A DNA stretch of 64,000 nt. It comes from JAAZZY01 sp964612505 (GTDB taxonomy: Bacteria > Chlamydiota > Chlamydiia > Chlamydiales > JAAZZY01). A program made the position numbers and the translations under genes. The notes below the pieces were generated by a model, which was not told the DNA's origin, did no database searches, and saw only the letters and a list, made by a program, of their open reading frames with translations. Location: positions 347,542 to 411,541 of the forward strand of contig CAZTEX010000001.1 of the NCBI GenBank assembly GCA_964612505.1, written 5' to 3'. Below are positions 16,613-28,100 of this stretch, piece after piece (position 1 is the stretch's first letter; the number at the start of each line of letters is the position of its first letter).

Positions 16613-19237
16613 ATGCATTATAAATCTTTGAAGCGTCCCGGTAATAAGCTTAAAACGAAAATCAAAGAGTCCGGCGTTCAGCTCTTTCATCCCGGCATGG
16701 ATATCGAAAGTTTAAAACGATCGATTGTCAACTGCTTGCGTTATGAAGAAAGTAAAGATGAAGAGACTGCTATTGAAGAAGATTATTTGCATTCACTCGC
16801 CTGGTCGCTAAAACATCGCCTTGTTGATCGCTGGATTGAAACACAAAAACATTACCACGAGTCAGATGCCAAACAAGTCTTTTATTTATCGCTTGAATAC
16901 CTTACAGGGCAAGCGATGAAAAAAAATATGCTCAATCTAGGTATCTTAGAAAACTGTCGAAAAGCCTTAGAAGATTTAGGCTTAGATTTAGATCAAATCT
17001 GCGAATTTGAGCATGATGCCGCTCTTGGAAATGGAGGATTAGGGCGTCTTGCTGCCTGCTACTTAGATTCGATGGCTACGGTAGGGCTTCCAGCTCATGG
17101 GTATGGCTTGCGGTATGAATATGGTATTTTTAAACAAATTATCGAACACGGCGCTCAGATTGAACAGCCAGACAACTGGCTCAAAGAGGGTTCCATTTGG
17201 GAAATTAAACGCCCAGAACATGTTCATGAAATTCATTTTCGGGGTCGAGTAAAACAAAAAACGCGTGCTGATGGTACTGTTTTTCACCAGTGGACTGATA
17301 CTGACGTTGTGTTAGCTGAAGCTTACGACATCCCCTATATTGGCTATGCTACAAACAATGTAAACACACTGCGCTTATGGAGCGCCGAGCCTATACAAGG
17401 ATTTAACTTAGAATCTTTTAGTCATGGCGATTACTTGCAGGCTGTCGAAGAGGCTGCCCTTTCTAAAACCATTACACGTGTTCTTTATCCCAATGATTCT
17501 ATTGACAAGGGGATTGAACTGCGCCTATTTCAAGAATACTTCCTCGTTTCTGCTTCGCTCCAAGATATTTTAAGCCATTTTAAGTACAAGGGGACAGATT
17601 TTGAGGAGTTTCCTAATAAAGTAGCCATTCAACTCAATGACACCCACCCTGCTTTAGCCATTCCTGAATTAATGCGTCTTTTAACAGATATTGAAGGAAT
17701 TGAATGGCACAAAGCGTGGGCTATTTGTCAAAGAACCTTTGCTTATACCAATCACACTGTTTTGCCTGAGGCTTTAGAACGTTGGTCTATTACCCTTTTT
17801 GAGAGAATTCTCCCTCGTCATTTAGAAATTATTTATGAAATCAATAGTCATTTTATGCGTGAAGCTGCGAATCGCCATCAAAACGATAAAGATCTTTTAA
17901 GACGCATTTCTATTATTGAAGAAGATCATAATGGTAAGCGGATCAATATGGCAAACCTTTCAATTGTAGGGTCCCATAAAGTAAATGGTGTTTCCGAACT
18001 CCACACCAAAATTTTAAAGGAAAGCATCTTTAAAGATTTTAACGAAATTTTTCCTGGACGCATTATTAATAAGACTAATGGTATTACACCACGTCGCTGG
18101 CTCGCTCAATGCAACTACAAATTAACTTTGTTATTTGAGAGTAAAATTGGCAAAGATTTTTTAAAGAATTTAGATATGCTTAAAGAGCTTAAGCCGTTTG
18201 TTGAGGATGAAAAATTTATCGCAGATTGGCAGGCTATTAAGCTTTATAATAAAGAAAAATTGGCCAAATATATTCAGCAGGAAATGAAGCTGACTATTAA
18301 TCCTAATATGATGTTTGATATTCAAGTCAAACGCATCCACCAATATAAGAGACAACTTTTAAACCTCTTTCATGTTGTTGCCATGTATATTAAGATTAAA
18401 AAAGATCCTAAGGGGGATCATGTCCCTCGCTGCGTCATCTTTGGTGGAAAAGCGGCCCCCTCTTATATCGTGGCTAAAAATATTATCCGCTTGATCAATA
18501 TGGTTTCATATGTGATCAATGCCGATCCTGATCTGGATCCATTTTTAAAAGTTGTTTTTATCCCCGATTATAAAGTGTCTTTAGCTGAAAAAATTATCCC
18601 TGCAGCAGATCTTTCTGAACAAATTTCAACAGCAGGCTATGAAGCTTCGGGAACTGGCAATATGAAATTTGCTCTTAATGGCGCTCTTACGATCGGCACA
18701 CTCGATGGGGCCAATGTAGAAATGGCTCAAGAAGTGGGCGCTGAAAATATGTTTATTTTTGGAAAAAAAGCTCATGAAATAGAAAAAGCAAAAAAAGAGG
18801 GGCACAATCCTCAGCAAGAAATAGACAAAGATCCCCAACTCAAAGAGGTCATTGAACTCATTGAAAATGGCCACTTTAATTTAGAAGAGCCACAAATGTT
18901 TAAACCGATGATGGAGGCAATACGCCAGCAAGACCCCTATTTCATTACTCTAGACTTTAATGAATATGTTCAATGCCAAGAAAGGGTCAACCAGCTCTAT
19001 AAAGATCAAAAAGGATGGGCTAAAAAAGCCATTTTAAATTCTATCAATATGGGAAAATTCTCTTCTGATCGTGCTGTAAGCGAATATGCTGAAGAAATTT
19101 GGAATGTCAAACCGATCAAAATGCCAGATATTCATTATGCTGTTCCTTCAGCTGAGCACCCATATGCAGACGTCCCTGAAAACCCAAGTGGCCATCCCAA
19201 TGATCCTAATCACAAAAATGGTCACGGTTTATTTTAA
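16613..19237 (+). CDS. glgP: Glycogen phosphorylase
   Basis: GlgP releases glucose-1-phosphate from the ends of glycogen with phosphate and pyridoxal phosphate. The PLP lysine is Lys685 in EASGTGNMKFALNGA. Other motifs are HDAALGNGGLGRLAACYLDS, IQLNDTHPALAIPELMR and the KRIHQYKRQLLN helix. At 874 residues it is longer than the usual 810-830: about 25 extra residues lie at the N-terminus and about 35 Pro/His/Asn-rich residues at the C-terminus (from MPDIHYAVPS). Proximity to pdhABC is, as I recall, a chlamydial arrangement. The 3' end overlaps yggS by 9 bases. Confidence 0.96.
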   Translation: MHYKSLKRPGNKLKTKIKESGVQLFHPGMDIESLKRSIVNCLRYEESKDEETAIEEDYLHSLAWSLKHRLVDRWIETQKHYHESDAKQVFYLSLEYLTGQAMKKNMLNLGILENCRKALEDLGLDLDQICEFEHDAALGNGGLGRLAACYLDSMATVGLPAHGYGLRYEYGIFKQIIEHGAQIEQPDNWLKEGSIWEIKRPEHVHEIHFRGRVKQKTRADGTVFHQWTDTDVVLAEAYDIPYIGYATNNVNTLRLWSAEPIQGFNLESFSHGDYLQAVEEAALSKTITRVLYPNDSIDKGIELRLFQEYFLVSASLQDILSHFKYKGTDFEEFPNKVAIQLNDTHPALAIPELMRLLTDIEGIEWHKAWAICQRTFAYTNHTVLPEALERWSITLFERILPRHLEIIYEINSHFMREAANRHQNDKDLLRRISIIEEDHNGKRINMANLSIVGSHKVNGVSELHTKILKESIFKDFNEIFPGRIINKTNGITPRRWLAQCNYKLTLLFESKIGKDFLKNLDMLKELKPFVEDEKFIADWQAIKLYNKEKLAKYIQQEMKLTINPNMMFDIQVKRIHQYKRQLLNLFHVVAMYIKIKKDPKGDHVPRCVIFGGKAAPSYIVAKNIIRLINMVSYVINADPDLDPFLKVVFIPDYKVSLAEKIIPAADLSEQISTAGYEASGTGNMKFALNGALTIGTLDGANVEMAQEVGAENMFIFGKKAHEIEKAKKEGHNPQQEIDKDPQLKEVIELIENGHFNLEEPQMFKPMMEAIRQQDPYFITLDFNEYVQCQERVNQLYKDQKGWAKKAILNSINMGKFSSDRAVSEYAEEIWNVKPIKMPDIHYAVPSAEHPYADVPENPSGHPNDPNHKNGHGLF

Positions 19238-19876
19238 ATCTAAAAAGCGGCGGCCGATACGAACAATGTCGGCCCCTTCTTCAATGGCAATCTCATAATC
19301 TTGGCTCATGCCCATCGAAAGATGCCAATCTTTTTTTCCAAAATCATCTTTGATCTGACTGAGTTTAGCAAAAGTTTCTCTCACCGTATCTTTAGAAGCT
19401 TCAAAAGGAGCCATGGTCATCAGCCCACAGATCTGAACATTTGAAAATTGAGAAATGATAGGAACTGCTTTTTGACACTCTTCAACGGAAAAACCATTTT
19501 TTGACTCTTCTAAAGAGGTATTTACCTGTAGTAAAATTTTTTGCAGATGAGAGCTTCTTTCTGAAATTCGCTGAGCTAGCTCTATTGAATCCACTGAATG
19601 GATTAAATAAAATAAATCAATCGCTTTGTTAATCTTATTTTTTTGAAGATGACCGATAAAGTGCCAGCGAATATCAGAGGGTAGTTGTGAGATTTTTTCT
19701 AAAGCATCTTGGATGCGATTCTCACCAAAATCGCGCTGCCCCATGGCATAGAGCTTCAGTATTTGTTCAATATTGAAATACTTAGAGGCAACGACAAGTT
19801 GCACCTCTTTTTTTGTTTTACCAAGTTTTTGAAGTAGAGGCTCTAGTTCAGTAAAAAATTGATCAATAACGTTCAT
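19229..19876 (-). CDS. yggS: YggS-family PLP homeostasis protein
   Basis: This 215-residue single-domain PLP-binding protein carries the cofactor lysine in QLVVASKYFN (Lys32). Family signatures are FGENRIQDALEK, WHFIGHLQKNK, LMTMAP and LSMGMSQDYEIAI. The family buffers pyridoxal phosphate and has no known catalytic turnover. It starts inside the last codons of hemL (4-base overlap), so it is coupled to a PLP enzyme, and it converges on another PLP enzyme, glgP. Confidence 0.92.
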   Translation of the reverse strand: MNVIDQFFTELEPLLQKLGKTKKEVQLVVASKYFNIEQILKLYAMGQRDFGENRIQDALEKISQLPSDIRWHFIGHLQKNKINKAIDLFYLIHSVDSIELAQRISERSSHLQKILLQVNTSLEESKNGFSVEECQKAVPIISQFSNVQICGLMTMAPFEASKDTVRETFAKLSQIKDDFGKKDWHLSMGMSQDYEIAIEEGADIVRIGRRFLDLK

Positions 19877-21156
19877 TGCTTTTGAATAAATTCAATAATG
19901 ATCTGTTGCACATAATCTAAATGGTCTTGGCTATGAGCCCTTGTCATAAAGGCAGCTTCATGAGGATAGGGTGGCCAATAAATTTTTCGTTCTAATAAAT
20001 AATTAAAAAACTTCCAAAACATCTCTTTATCCGATGACTGTGAGTGCGCCATATTACTCACTTTTTCTACACCAAAAAACAAAGTAAACATTGACCCTAC
20101 ATCTTGAATGCATGCTTTCAAGGAACTTTGCTGAATAGCTTTTCGAATAGGCTCAATAAAGTTCAATGTTTTTTGACGCAAGAATCTATAAAAGTCTGGT
20201 TGCCCAATTTCATTCATGACAAAATAACCTGCTGCCATAGCCAGAGGATTACCTGAAAGAGTTCCTGCTTGATAAACAGGACCTAATGGAGAAAGCATCT
20301 CCATAATCTCTTTTTTTCCTCCATAAGCGGCTACAGGAAAACCACCCCCTACCACTTTTCCAAGGCAGGTTAAGTCAGCTTTGATGCCATAGTGTTGCCC
20401 GGCTCCCCCAAGTCCTACTCTAAACCCTGTCACAACTTCATCAAAAATAAGCAGCGTTCCATTTTCTTCTGTGATCTTGCGCAACGATTCGAGATATTTT
20501 TTTTCTGCAGGAACGACCCCCATGTTTGCAGCAACCGGTTCAATAATAATAGCTGCTATTTTGTCTTTATATTTTGGATCAGCAAATAAACTTTCTAAAG
20601 CTTCTAGATCATTATAGGGCAAATTTAATGTATATTCTACAGAAGCTTTAGGAATTCCTTTACTGACCGCTTGATAAGTGGCAAAACCCGACCCTGCTTG
20701 AGTGAGTAGAAAGTCAGCTCCCCCATGGTAATTACCAACATATTTTACAATGTAATCTCTACCGGTAAATCCCCTGGCCAATCTGAGAGCAAACATCGTA
20801 GCTTCTGTTCCAGAAGAACAAAAGCGGAGCATTTCAATATTTGGCATGTAGCTAATAATTCTTTTAGCAAGCTTATGCTCATAAATACTCGTTATTCCAT
20901 AAGAGGTCCCTTTTTTCAAAAGACCAGCGAGTTCATCCATAATTTTAGGTTCAGCGTGTCCTAAAATTAAAGCCCCCCATGATGCACAAAAATCGATATA
21001 TTCATTGCCATCAATATCTTGTAACAGATCTTGGCAAGCAGATTCTATGATTAAGGGAATTTGTTTTGATCCATATAAAGCTCGCATTGGAGAGCTGACG
21101 CCACCTGGCATCATTTGGCAAAGTTCGTTATAAATGCTTTTTGTTTTCAGACGCAT
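19873..21156 (-). CDS. hemL: Glutamate-1-semialdehyde 2,1-aminomutase
   Basis: HemL converts glutamate-1-semialdehyde to 5-aminolevulinate, the first committed haem precursor in the C5 pathway. The fold-type I aminotransferase signatures are SSGTEATMFALRLARG, FDEVVTGFRVG and the PLP lysine in LTCLGKVVGGGFPV (Lys267). Length 427 is normal. AGAGGG lies four to nine bases before the ATG. It is first in a two-gene unit with yggS. Confidence 0.95.
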   Translation of the reverse strand: MRLKTKSIYNELCQMMPGGVSSPMRALYGSKQIPLIIESACQDLLQDIDGNEYIDFCASWGALILGHAEPKIMDELAGLLKKGTSYGITSIYEHKLAKRIISYMPNIEMLRFCSSGTEATMFALRLARGFTGRDYIVKYVGNYHGGADFLLTQAGSGFATYQAVSKGIPKASVEYTLNLPYNDLEALESLFADPKYKDKIAAIIIEPVAANMGVVPAEKKYLESLRKITEENGTLLIFDEVVTGFRVGLGGAGQHYGIKADLTCLGKVVGGGFPVAAYGGKKEIMEMLSPLGPVYQAGTLSGNPLAMAAGYFVMNEIGQPDFYRFLRQKTLNFIEPIRKAIQQSSLKACIQDVGSMFTLFFGVEKVSNMAHSQSSDKEMFWKFFNYLLERKIYWPPYPHEAAFMTRAHSQDHLDYVQQIIIEFIQKQ

Positions 21157-21274
21157 AAAACCCTCTTTTTTTTATTTGCAAAAAAAAAGGTTTATAACAA
21201 CAGGACTTTTAAAATAAATAAAATTGATGTGCGCTAATTATTTTTATTATTGAGCGATGGAAAGAATTTAAATT

Positions 21275-23125
21275 TTAAGAACGAGCTCTTTTTTCAGCTT
21301 CAACAATTCTTAAAGCAGCATCTAAATGATAGTTATAGCCACCATTGGGATTTAGTCTTTCTGCTGGAACACCCTTTTGTAAACAGCTCACCATTTTAAG
21401 CGTGAGTGGATGCTTTCTCAAAGTTTCTAATTGCTCTGCAGACATTGGATTTGCAGGAGTCGCCAGAGCCACTCTTGGCCCTTCAACTCGAGAAACTTCT
21501 TCTAAAGCCATGGCCCTTAAAGAAGGTGCAAGAATTGGATTGAGGGCGATCTCTTCTTCAGTAAATCCATTTCTTAATAAGAATCTGACAGCTTCCGTAT
21601 TTTCACGTTGCCTTTTCAAAGGCCCTTCTACAGGTAATACTGCCGTGCTAAAAGCAGCCGCTGCTGCCATCGGTTCATCAGCTTCATCTTCAGATTGAGA
21701 ATGAATAGATTGGGCATCTAAAGCAACTTCTAAATCTAAGGTAGGTCGCGCTGCTGGTTTTTTTCGCAAGAGATGAGTTTGCTGGGCCAGCTGCTGAGCT
21801 CTTGCTGCAATTTCTGATCGTCTTGTATTTTCAATCGAATCATCCTCTTCATCATCATCTGGATAGACGCGGTAGTCTAAATGATTTTCATCTTCTATTG
21901 CTTCATCATAAGTTGTAAATATGCTGTCACTGGCTGCTGCATTATCCGCAGTCGAAGAGGTCTTAAATTCTGCTTTGATGGTGAGTCCCAATTGCTTTGC
22001 TATGTGTGTGGTTAAATCAACTCCATGTTCAGGAGCTAATTTATAAGCACAAATAATATCATCCCACTCACTGGTGGCGCTAGATCCCATTGGAGCGTGT
22101 CCTTTATTGATCAATTTTTGTTCTGTAAGTTGTTTTAATGAAAGGGTAATTGCTAGCTCTCGATATAGGTTAGGTAGTGTTCCAATGACATACAATCTTT
22201 TTGTAAGAGCTGTATTGGTCTCAACTAATTTTTGATTCAATTTGGCAATCTGTTGACTCAGTGTTCCAAAAAGTGAATCTTGCGAAGTCTCTTCTTCAGG
22301 AGTTGCTGCTGCCAAACGCTTTTTATTGGCTTCGATCTGCGCTTCATTTTGAGCGATCTGCTCTGTTATTTGTAAAATTTGAGGAGCTAGTTTTGTGTGA
22401 TAATGCTCGCAAGCTTGATTTAATAAAGTTGGATTTTGCTGAAAATGATCCAGAATTTGATTTAAATTTGCCGCTGAATTTCTTAAGGGTTTAGAGGGAT
22501 TATTTGACCAGGCATGATCAGGCGCTATTGGCCGCCCATCTTTATTTCCTTCCACATCGCCAATCATATTTTCCCAATTAGAAGCCTTCAGTAAAGCTTG
22601 TGTAATCGCTGGGTTACTTACCGTAGAGACACTGTGTCCAACTTCCCGATATGTATAGACTCCGGTCCCTTTGTCATTAAAAATCTCTTGGTTAGTGGTT
22701 GAAACGCGAGTAGCCATTTTAAGAGGCATTTGAGTTAATGAAATTCCTTGATCTTGAGCTTGAAGGGCAGCCTCAAGGTTATTGACAATCGCTTTTTCAA
22801 ATTTGATCGTTTTTTTAAGTCCTGCAGAATCTGCTGAGCAATGTCTTAAAAGGCCCGCAACAGCCCCGCTTTCCATTCCCTTAAAAGTTTCGATGATTTG
22901 AGGCATGATCTTTTGCATTGCCTCATCAGTGCGAGCTCCTAAGATTTCTACTGTCGTATTGGGAGTTCCTTGCTTGCCTGCGCGAGTCACTTTAAGAGAG
23001 GTTATGTCAAACTCTCGCACTTCTGTATGCGTATGAACACCCTCGGTAAGCTCCACATTCAGTCTAAGAATATTGCTCTGAAAATCGTATGTACCGCCGA
23101 TAATTTTTTGACTTATGCTTGTCAT
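21275..23125 (-). CDS. Unknown 616-residue protein with coiled coil and acidic tract
   Basis: I do not recognise this protein. It has no signal peptide or membrane segment. Residues about 245-315 (ILQITEQIAQNEAQIEANKK onward) look like a coiled coil. An acidic tract (YPDDDEEDDSIEN) lies near residue 425. The C-terminal third is Ala/Glu-rich with repeated short helices. GAGGG ten bases upstream supports the start. Large, soluble, lineage-specific proteins of this kind in chlamydiae are often secreted effectors, but no direct signal of secretion is visible. Confidence 0.55.
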   Translation of the reverse strand: MTSISQKIIGGTYDFQSNILRLNVELTEGVHTHTEVREFDITSLKVTRAGKQGTPNTTVEILGARTDEAMQKIMPQIIETFKGMESGAVAGLLRHCSADSAGLKKTIKFEKAIVNNLEAALQAQDQGISLTQMPLKMATRVSTTNQEIFNDKGTGVYTYREVGHSVSTVSNPAITQALLKASNWENMIGDVEGNKDGRPIAPDHAWSNNPSKPLRNSAANLNQILDHFQQNPTLLNQACEHYHTKLAPQILQITEQIAQNEAQIEANKKRLAAATPEEETSQDSLFGTLSQQIAKLNQKLVETNTALTKRLYVIGTLPNLYRELAITLSLKQLTEQKLINKGHAPMGSSATSEWDDIICAYKLAPEHGVDLTTHIAKQLGLTIKAEFKTSSTADNAAASDSIFTTYDEAIEDENHLDYRVYPDDDEEDDSIENTRRSEIAARAQQLAQQTHLLRKKPAARPTLDLEVALDAQSIHSQSEDEADEPMAAAAAFSTAVLPVEGPLKRQRENTEAVRFLLRNGFTEEEIALNPILAPSLRAMALEEVSRVEGPRVALATPANPMSAEQLETLRKHPLTLKMVSCLQKGVPAERLNPNGGYNYHLDAALRIVEAEKRARS

Positions 23126-23226
23126 AACTAAGTAACCCTCGCTATCTTAGCTAATTATAGCTATTTTTTTAAAAAATATCAAGTAAAAAACACCCTGTTT
23201 TCAAAAATTTCTAATGAATTAAGGGC

Positions 23227-23255
23227 TTGCTAATTGGTCTAGAATGACTTACTAT
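23227..23255 (+). promoter_or_regulatory. Likely promoter of the tamA-tamB unit
   Basis: TTGCTA (23227-23232) and TACTAT (23250-23255) are 17 bases apart, about 50 bases before the ATG at 23307, in the divergent gap between this unit and the 616-residue gene. Confidence 0.4.
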
Positions 23256-23306
23256 GTAAAAATCAAATTGGAATTATTGGCGTAAACACTTAACTTTTAA
23301 TCAATT

Positions 23307-25127
23307 ATGACAAGACTCTTCCTGAGAAAGCCCAATATTACCTTCCTTTTGATCTTTCTCCTTATCTTGCTAGGATTTAGACCATTTAAGCTCTGGGCCA
23401 AATCTCCCAAATATCGAGTAGAATTTAGAGGGGTCGGTAGCACCAGGCAATTGCGTTCCCTTAAAAACGCCTCCAGCTTGATTCGCTACAAAAAAAATGC
23501 CCCAAAATCCCTTTCAGCTCTTCGTTACCGAGCTGACAAAGACGTCCCTGAGTTTATTCAGGTCTTACATGCTTATAGCTATTATGATGCCTGCGTAACC
23601 ACCCGAGCTTTTCGCGAAGACTCCGGACGCTATAAGATGGTCATAGCGGTGAACAAGGGAGACCCTTATAAGTTAAGCCAATTCAATTTTCAGCTCGTTG
23701 AAGAGGGCGGTAGTGAGCTATATGAAATTGAAAAAGTCAAGCTCCGAGAGCTAGGAATTAGACTGGGTAAACCTGCCGTATCCACTCAAATTGTCGACGC
23801 TGAAAAACAATTAATCACTCTTTTGAATCAAAATGGCCACCCTTTTGCCAAAATTAAAGATCAGTCCATCTTAGTAGATCAAGCTCAAAAAACAGTCGCT
23901 GTTAATCTTCACATTGATGAAGGACCTATTGCCTATTTTGGCTCTGTAACCATTAAAGGGGGAGAAAGTGTCAGAAAGCGTTTTGTTACCAACCGAATTG
24001 CCTGGAAAGAGGGAGAGCTTTTTAGCACTAAAAAGATTTTAGAGACCGAAAAAAATCTCTATGACTCAGGTATTTTTGCCATCGTCTCTATTTCTCATGG
24101 CAAAGATTTGAACTCCTCTCAGGCTTTACCTATGAAGATTGACTTACTCGGCGGTAAACACAACAACTTCACGATTGGTGGAAGCTATACAACAACCTGG
24201 GAAGGCCTAGGGGGCTCAGCAAGCTGGCAAAACCTCAACATTTTTAAATTAGGTCTCAACTTACAACTCAATTATGCAATCAACCAAAAAAGACAAGAAG
24301 CCGGTCTTGAATTTTTATTTCCTGACTTTTTTAGTGCTAAAAATAAATTAGTCGTTAAATCAGAGGCGCTGATTCGCAACGTCATGCCCAACTATCAAGA
24401 AAAAGGGGTCGATACTAACTTATTTGTAGAGCGAATGTTTAGTCGTTATTATAAGATGTCTTTAGGATCTAGATTTGACCAATTTAGTACCACCGACTCT
24501 TTAAGAAATGGCTACTACTCTATTTTTGGCATCCCTTTTTTTGCCAACCTACAATCTTCTGATAAAGTACTTATTAATCCTACACAAGGGGGATGGTTCT
24601 CTCTTAATTTTACCCCTTATTTTGGCCTTAATCGCACAACAGACCATTTTGCTGAAATCAAGCTTGAGGGCTCCGTCTACCAATACTTGATCCCCTCTCG
24701 GCGAATTATCTTAGCCCTGAATGCCGTGGTGGGTTCTCTTTTTGGAAGCAGCCTTGATAACATGCCTCCCTCCTATCGCTTTTATGCCGGTTCACCACAG
24801 CACCTGCGTGGATATCCTTATCAAAAAATAAGTCCTTTGAATGCTCATGGAAGAGAAACAGGAGGACGCTCTTTATTTTTAGGGAGTATAGAACCACGGG
24901 TAATGATTCTTAAATCTTTTGCTATTGTTGGTTTTTTAGATGTCGGTAACGTTTATTTAAATACCTGGCCAGATTTTGATGAGGCCTTTGTGAAATCGGT
25001 GGGAGTTGGCGCGCGCTATTATTCCATTGTGGGTCCTTTAAGATTAGATATTGGCTTTCCTTTGGATAAAAGGCCCAATGTCAATCGCAATTACCAAATT
25101 TATTTTAGCATAGGACAAGCTTTTTAA
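23307..25127 (+). CDS. Omp85-family outer membrane protein, TamA-like
   Basis: A basic N-terminus and hydrophobic stretch (ITFLLIFLLILLGF) form a Sec signal. Residues about 35-280 read as POTRA repeats, and the rest as a 16-strand barrel of the D15/Omp85 family, including GSPQHLRGYPYQKISPLN (the conserved loop RGY motif) and a final aromatic residue (IYFSIGQAF). At 606 residues with about three POTRA domains it is closer to TamA than to BamA. The tamB-like gene starts two bases after its stop, which supports the TamA assignment. It would insert or assemble outer-membrane proteins. Confidence 0.88.
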   Translation: MTRLFLRKPNITFLLIFLLILLGFRPFKLWAKSPKYRVEFRGVGSTRQLRSLKNASSLIRYKKNAPKSLSALRYRADKDVPEFIQVLHAYSYYDACVTTRAFREDSGRYKMVIAVNKGDPYKLSQFNFQLVEEGGSELYEIEKVKLRELGIRLGKPAVSTQIVDAEKQLITLLNQNGHPFAKIKDQSILVDQAQKTVAVNLHIDEGPIAYFGSVTIKGGESVRKRFVTNRIAWKEGELFSTKKILETEKNLYDSGIFAIVSISHGKDLNSSQALPMKIDLLGGKHNNFTIGGSYTTTWEGLGGSASWQNLNIFKLGLNLQLNYAINQKRQEAGLEFLFPDFFSAKNKLVVKSEALIRNVMPNYQEKGVDTNLFVERMFSRYYKMSLGSRFDQFSTTDSLRNGYYSIFGIPFFANLQSSDKVLINPTQGGWFSLNFTPYFGLNRTTDHFAEIKLEGSVYQYLIPSRRIILALNAVVGSLFGSSLDNMPPSYRFYAGSPQHLRGYPYQKISPLNAHGRETGGRSLFLGSIEPRVMILKSFAIVGFLDVGNVYLNTWPDFDEAFVKSVGVGARYYSIVGPLRLDIGFPLDKRPNVNRNYQIYFSIGQAF

Positions 25128-25128
25128 A

Positions 25129-28100
25129 ATGAAGAAAAAATTTTGGAAAAAATTCTTAAAGATTAAAATAAGCATCTTGGCAACTCTTTTTATCTTTGCC
25201 TTAATTGCAATTCAACTTCCTTGGCTTAAAAAACAAGTTGCTCAAAAGATCATCCAAGAGCTCGCTCAGTTAACAGAGTCTCAAGTTTCTTTTTCAAAGT
25301 ATGAGGGCTTTATCCCCTTAAGTTTTGATTTTTATTCTGTAGAATTCAAACATGAAAATAAAACATGGCTTTCTATTGACCGGATCCAACTCAATCGCTC
25401 ATTACTTCATTTTTTAATTTTAAAGCACAAAAATCTAAATATCACTTTAGATCAGGTCCATCTTTACTTTTTACCAACTTTCAATCCAGAAAAGACGACT
25501 CCCTCCTTCTCGTGGCCCAATCTCCCTTTTAAAACAATGAATGTGGATCTTCACGCCAAAGACATCAACATTGCAGAAGAAGCTTTTGGACAAAATCTTC
25601 CTCAAAAGTTACATCTCAAAACAGATCTTTTCTTCAGACGAAATGGTCAAGTATTTAACATCACTAGCTCGCTAACATCCAAGCAATATCCAGAAATTCA
25701 ATTAAAATTTTCTGCGAGAGGTTTTCAAAGACACGACCTTGTCCAACTGCAGCTAGAGCTTTTGAATCCCCATCAAAACATTGTGACTCATTTTATAAAA
25801 CAATCTCTTCCTCCCATGGATATTAAGTTAAGTATCACAGGATCACCTAATGCCATGATTGCCTTTAGCACACCCCAAATGGCGACAGAGGCTCGTTTTC
25901 GAGGCCACTTGAAAGGACATATCTACGCCCATCACGACGCTCTTTTTTGGCGCGAATTTATGAATAATAAAGATATCGAATGTCAGACTCAAATTTCTTT
26001 TGATCAAAAAGGACTCCGGTTAGATTCAATCAATGTAACTGGAGAAAAAATAAAATTCCAAGGGGCTGGTTTTCTAGATCGCCACTACTCATTTTGTAAT
26101 ACTCATTTAGAGGGTCATCTTTTTGATTTGGATTTCATGAATCCATGGGTTAAAGACCCGATCGAAGGAGAGCTTGACGTCAAAGCAATTCTATCTCAAA
26201 ATTATCAAAATCCCTGCCTTCGCTTGCAATTGAATTCAGATCATTTAGCTTATAAACATTTTATAGCTTACCAAATGCAATCTGAATTTTTAATAGAACC
26301 TTTTCAAACTCAATATGTCGGTGAATATCAAATCGCTGCATCACTCAACCAAAGTCCACTGAATTTGCAAGGCCATTTCACCTATTGCAATCCTTCTCAT
26401 TTTGATTTCCATCACGCCGCCCTCACTTATGGCAACAATCACCTTCAATTGCATTCATTCAAAAAAATAAATCAATTTTATCAAAGTTCTTTAGATTACG
26501 ATTTTCAAAAGATTGCCCTTTTCTCTCCATTGATCAGAAAAGAGATGCATGGTGATGTTAAAGGATATGCAGTTTTTGATTTAGATGTCAAAAACACCGG
26601 ACTCCTTCAAACGCTGCAATTTGAAGCAAACGGCTCTCATCTTCAACACCCACTTTTTAACGTAAATGACTATTCTTTTTGGACCTCTGGCGTTTTAGAT
26701 TGGAATAACCTTAAAAACTATCAAGGAGAGACGCTTTTAACTTCAAACGTAACCAACCTCAAAACATTTAGCTGGGATTCTGTTCGCTGTTTTATTCAAT
26801 CGAAACTCAACGACTACCAATATAAAATACAATCTTCAGGAGAGTTTTCTTTAATCTCTTCTGGGCAGATTGAGCTCCTTGAGAAAAGTTCTTCTATTGA
26901 AGTTCGTCAACTCTCAGGCTCAGTAAATGAAAGTCATTTTAATTTGATTAATCCTTTTACTTTTGATTATCTTAAACCCCAATTTTCATTTACCCCTATC
27001 CTACTCAAAGTGGGTAATGGTCAAATCTATTTAAATCAGGATTATAGCAAAGACATTCTCGCGGTGGATTTTCGCCAATTGCCTGTAGAATCTGTGACCT
27101 ATTTTATCCCAGGTTTTGATGTCCGTGGAACTTTACAACTCAATGGAGAACTTCAGGGAATCTTTTCTAATGTCAGTGGTTCATTAGCTGGAAAGTTTAC
27201 AAATTTAAGAGTTGAAGACTACCAAGAGAAAAATCCATATCATGGTTCTTTTGATCTTACCCTCAATAAAGATGTTTTAAAGGGCGATGTTTATTGCGCG
27301 CGTAATGAAAAAGATTATGCGCAATTAAGTGCTGAAATACCTCTTAATCTAGTCTTCTTTCCATTTAAATCAAAAATAGATTACGACCATCAAGCAGCTT
27401 TATCTTTAGAATATTTGGGCCCTGTAAATCCTTTTATCAAACTTGTCACTCCGCAAAATCATTTACTAGATGGCAATTTAAATGCTCAACTTAAGTTAAG
27501 AGGATCTTTTAAAGAACCCAAAATTAAAGGCTTTGTCTCTTTGAGAAAAGGTTATTATGAAAATTTATTTATTGGCCTTGTCTTAAAAGATGTTAGTCTA
27601 GAAATGCTTGCCAAGGGCAAAAATCTTCATTTAACAAAACTCACTGCTCATGATGATGCTGGAGCAAATATTGAAGCCGAAGGAAAACTAGCGCTTAGCT
27701 TTTTAAGATCTTTTCCCTACTCCATCCACTTTAATATCGAAAATGGGCAAGTGGTGCAGTTTGACTTTTTAAATGCGACCCTTTTAGGCAAAGGTGTCTT
27801 TGAAGGGGACTTTAAAAAAGCCTATCTCAATGGTAAATTTGAATTAACCCAAGCAGACATCAACCTACCCGGCTCCACAGCTACCAGTCTACCTAAATTA
27901 AAGGTGCAATATGTCTATGCAAGAAAACAAAACCTTTGTGATTCTATGCAACGCACGACAAAAGCAATTCCCATCTACTTTGATATCGATTTAGAAACGC
28001 GTGGACAAACAATCATCCGCGGACGAGGATTAGACTCTTCTTGGTCTGGAAAATTGCTCATTCGTGGCAGCGACTCTAATCCCCTATTTAAAGGAAAGTT

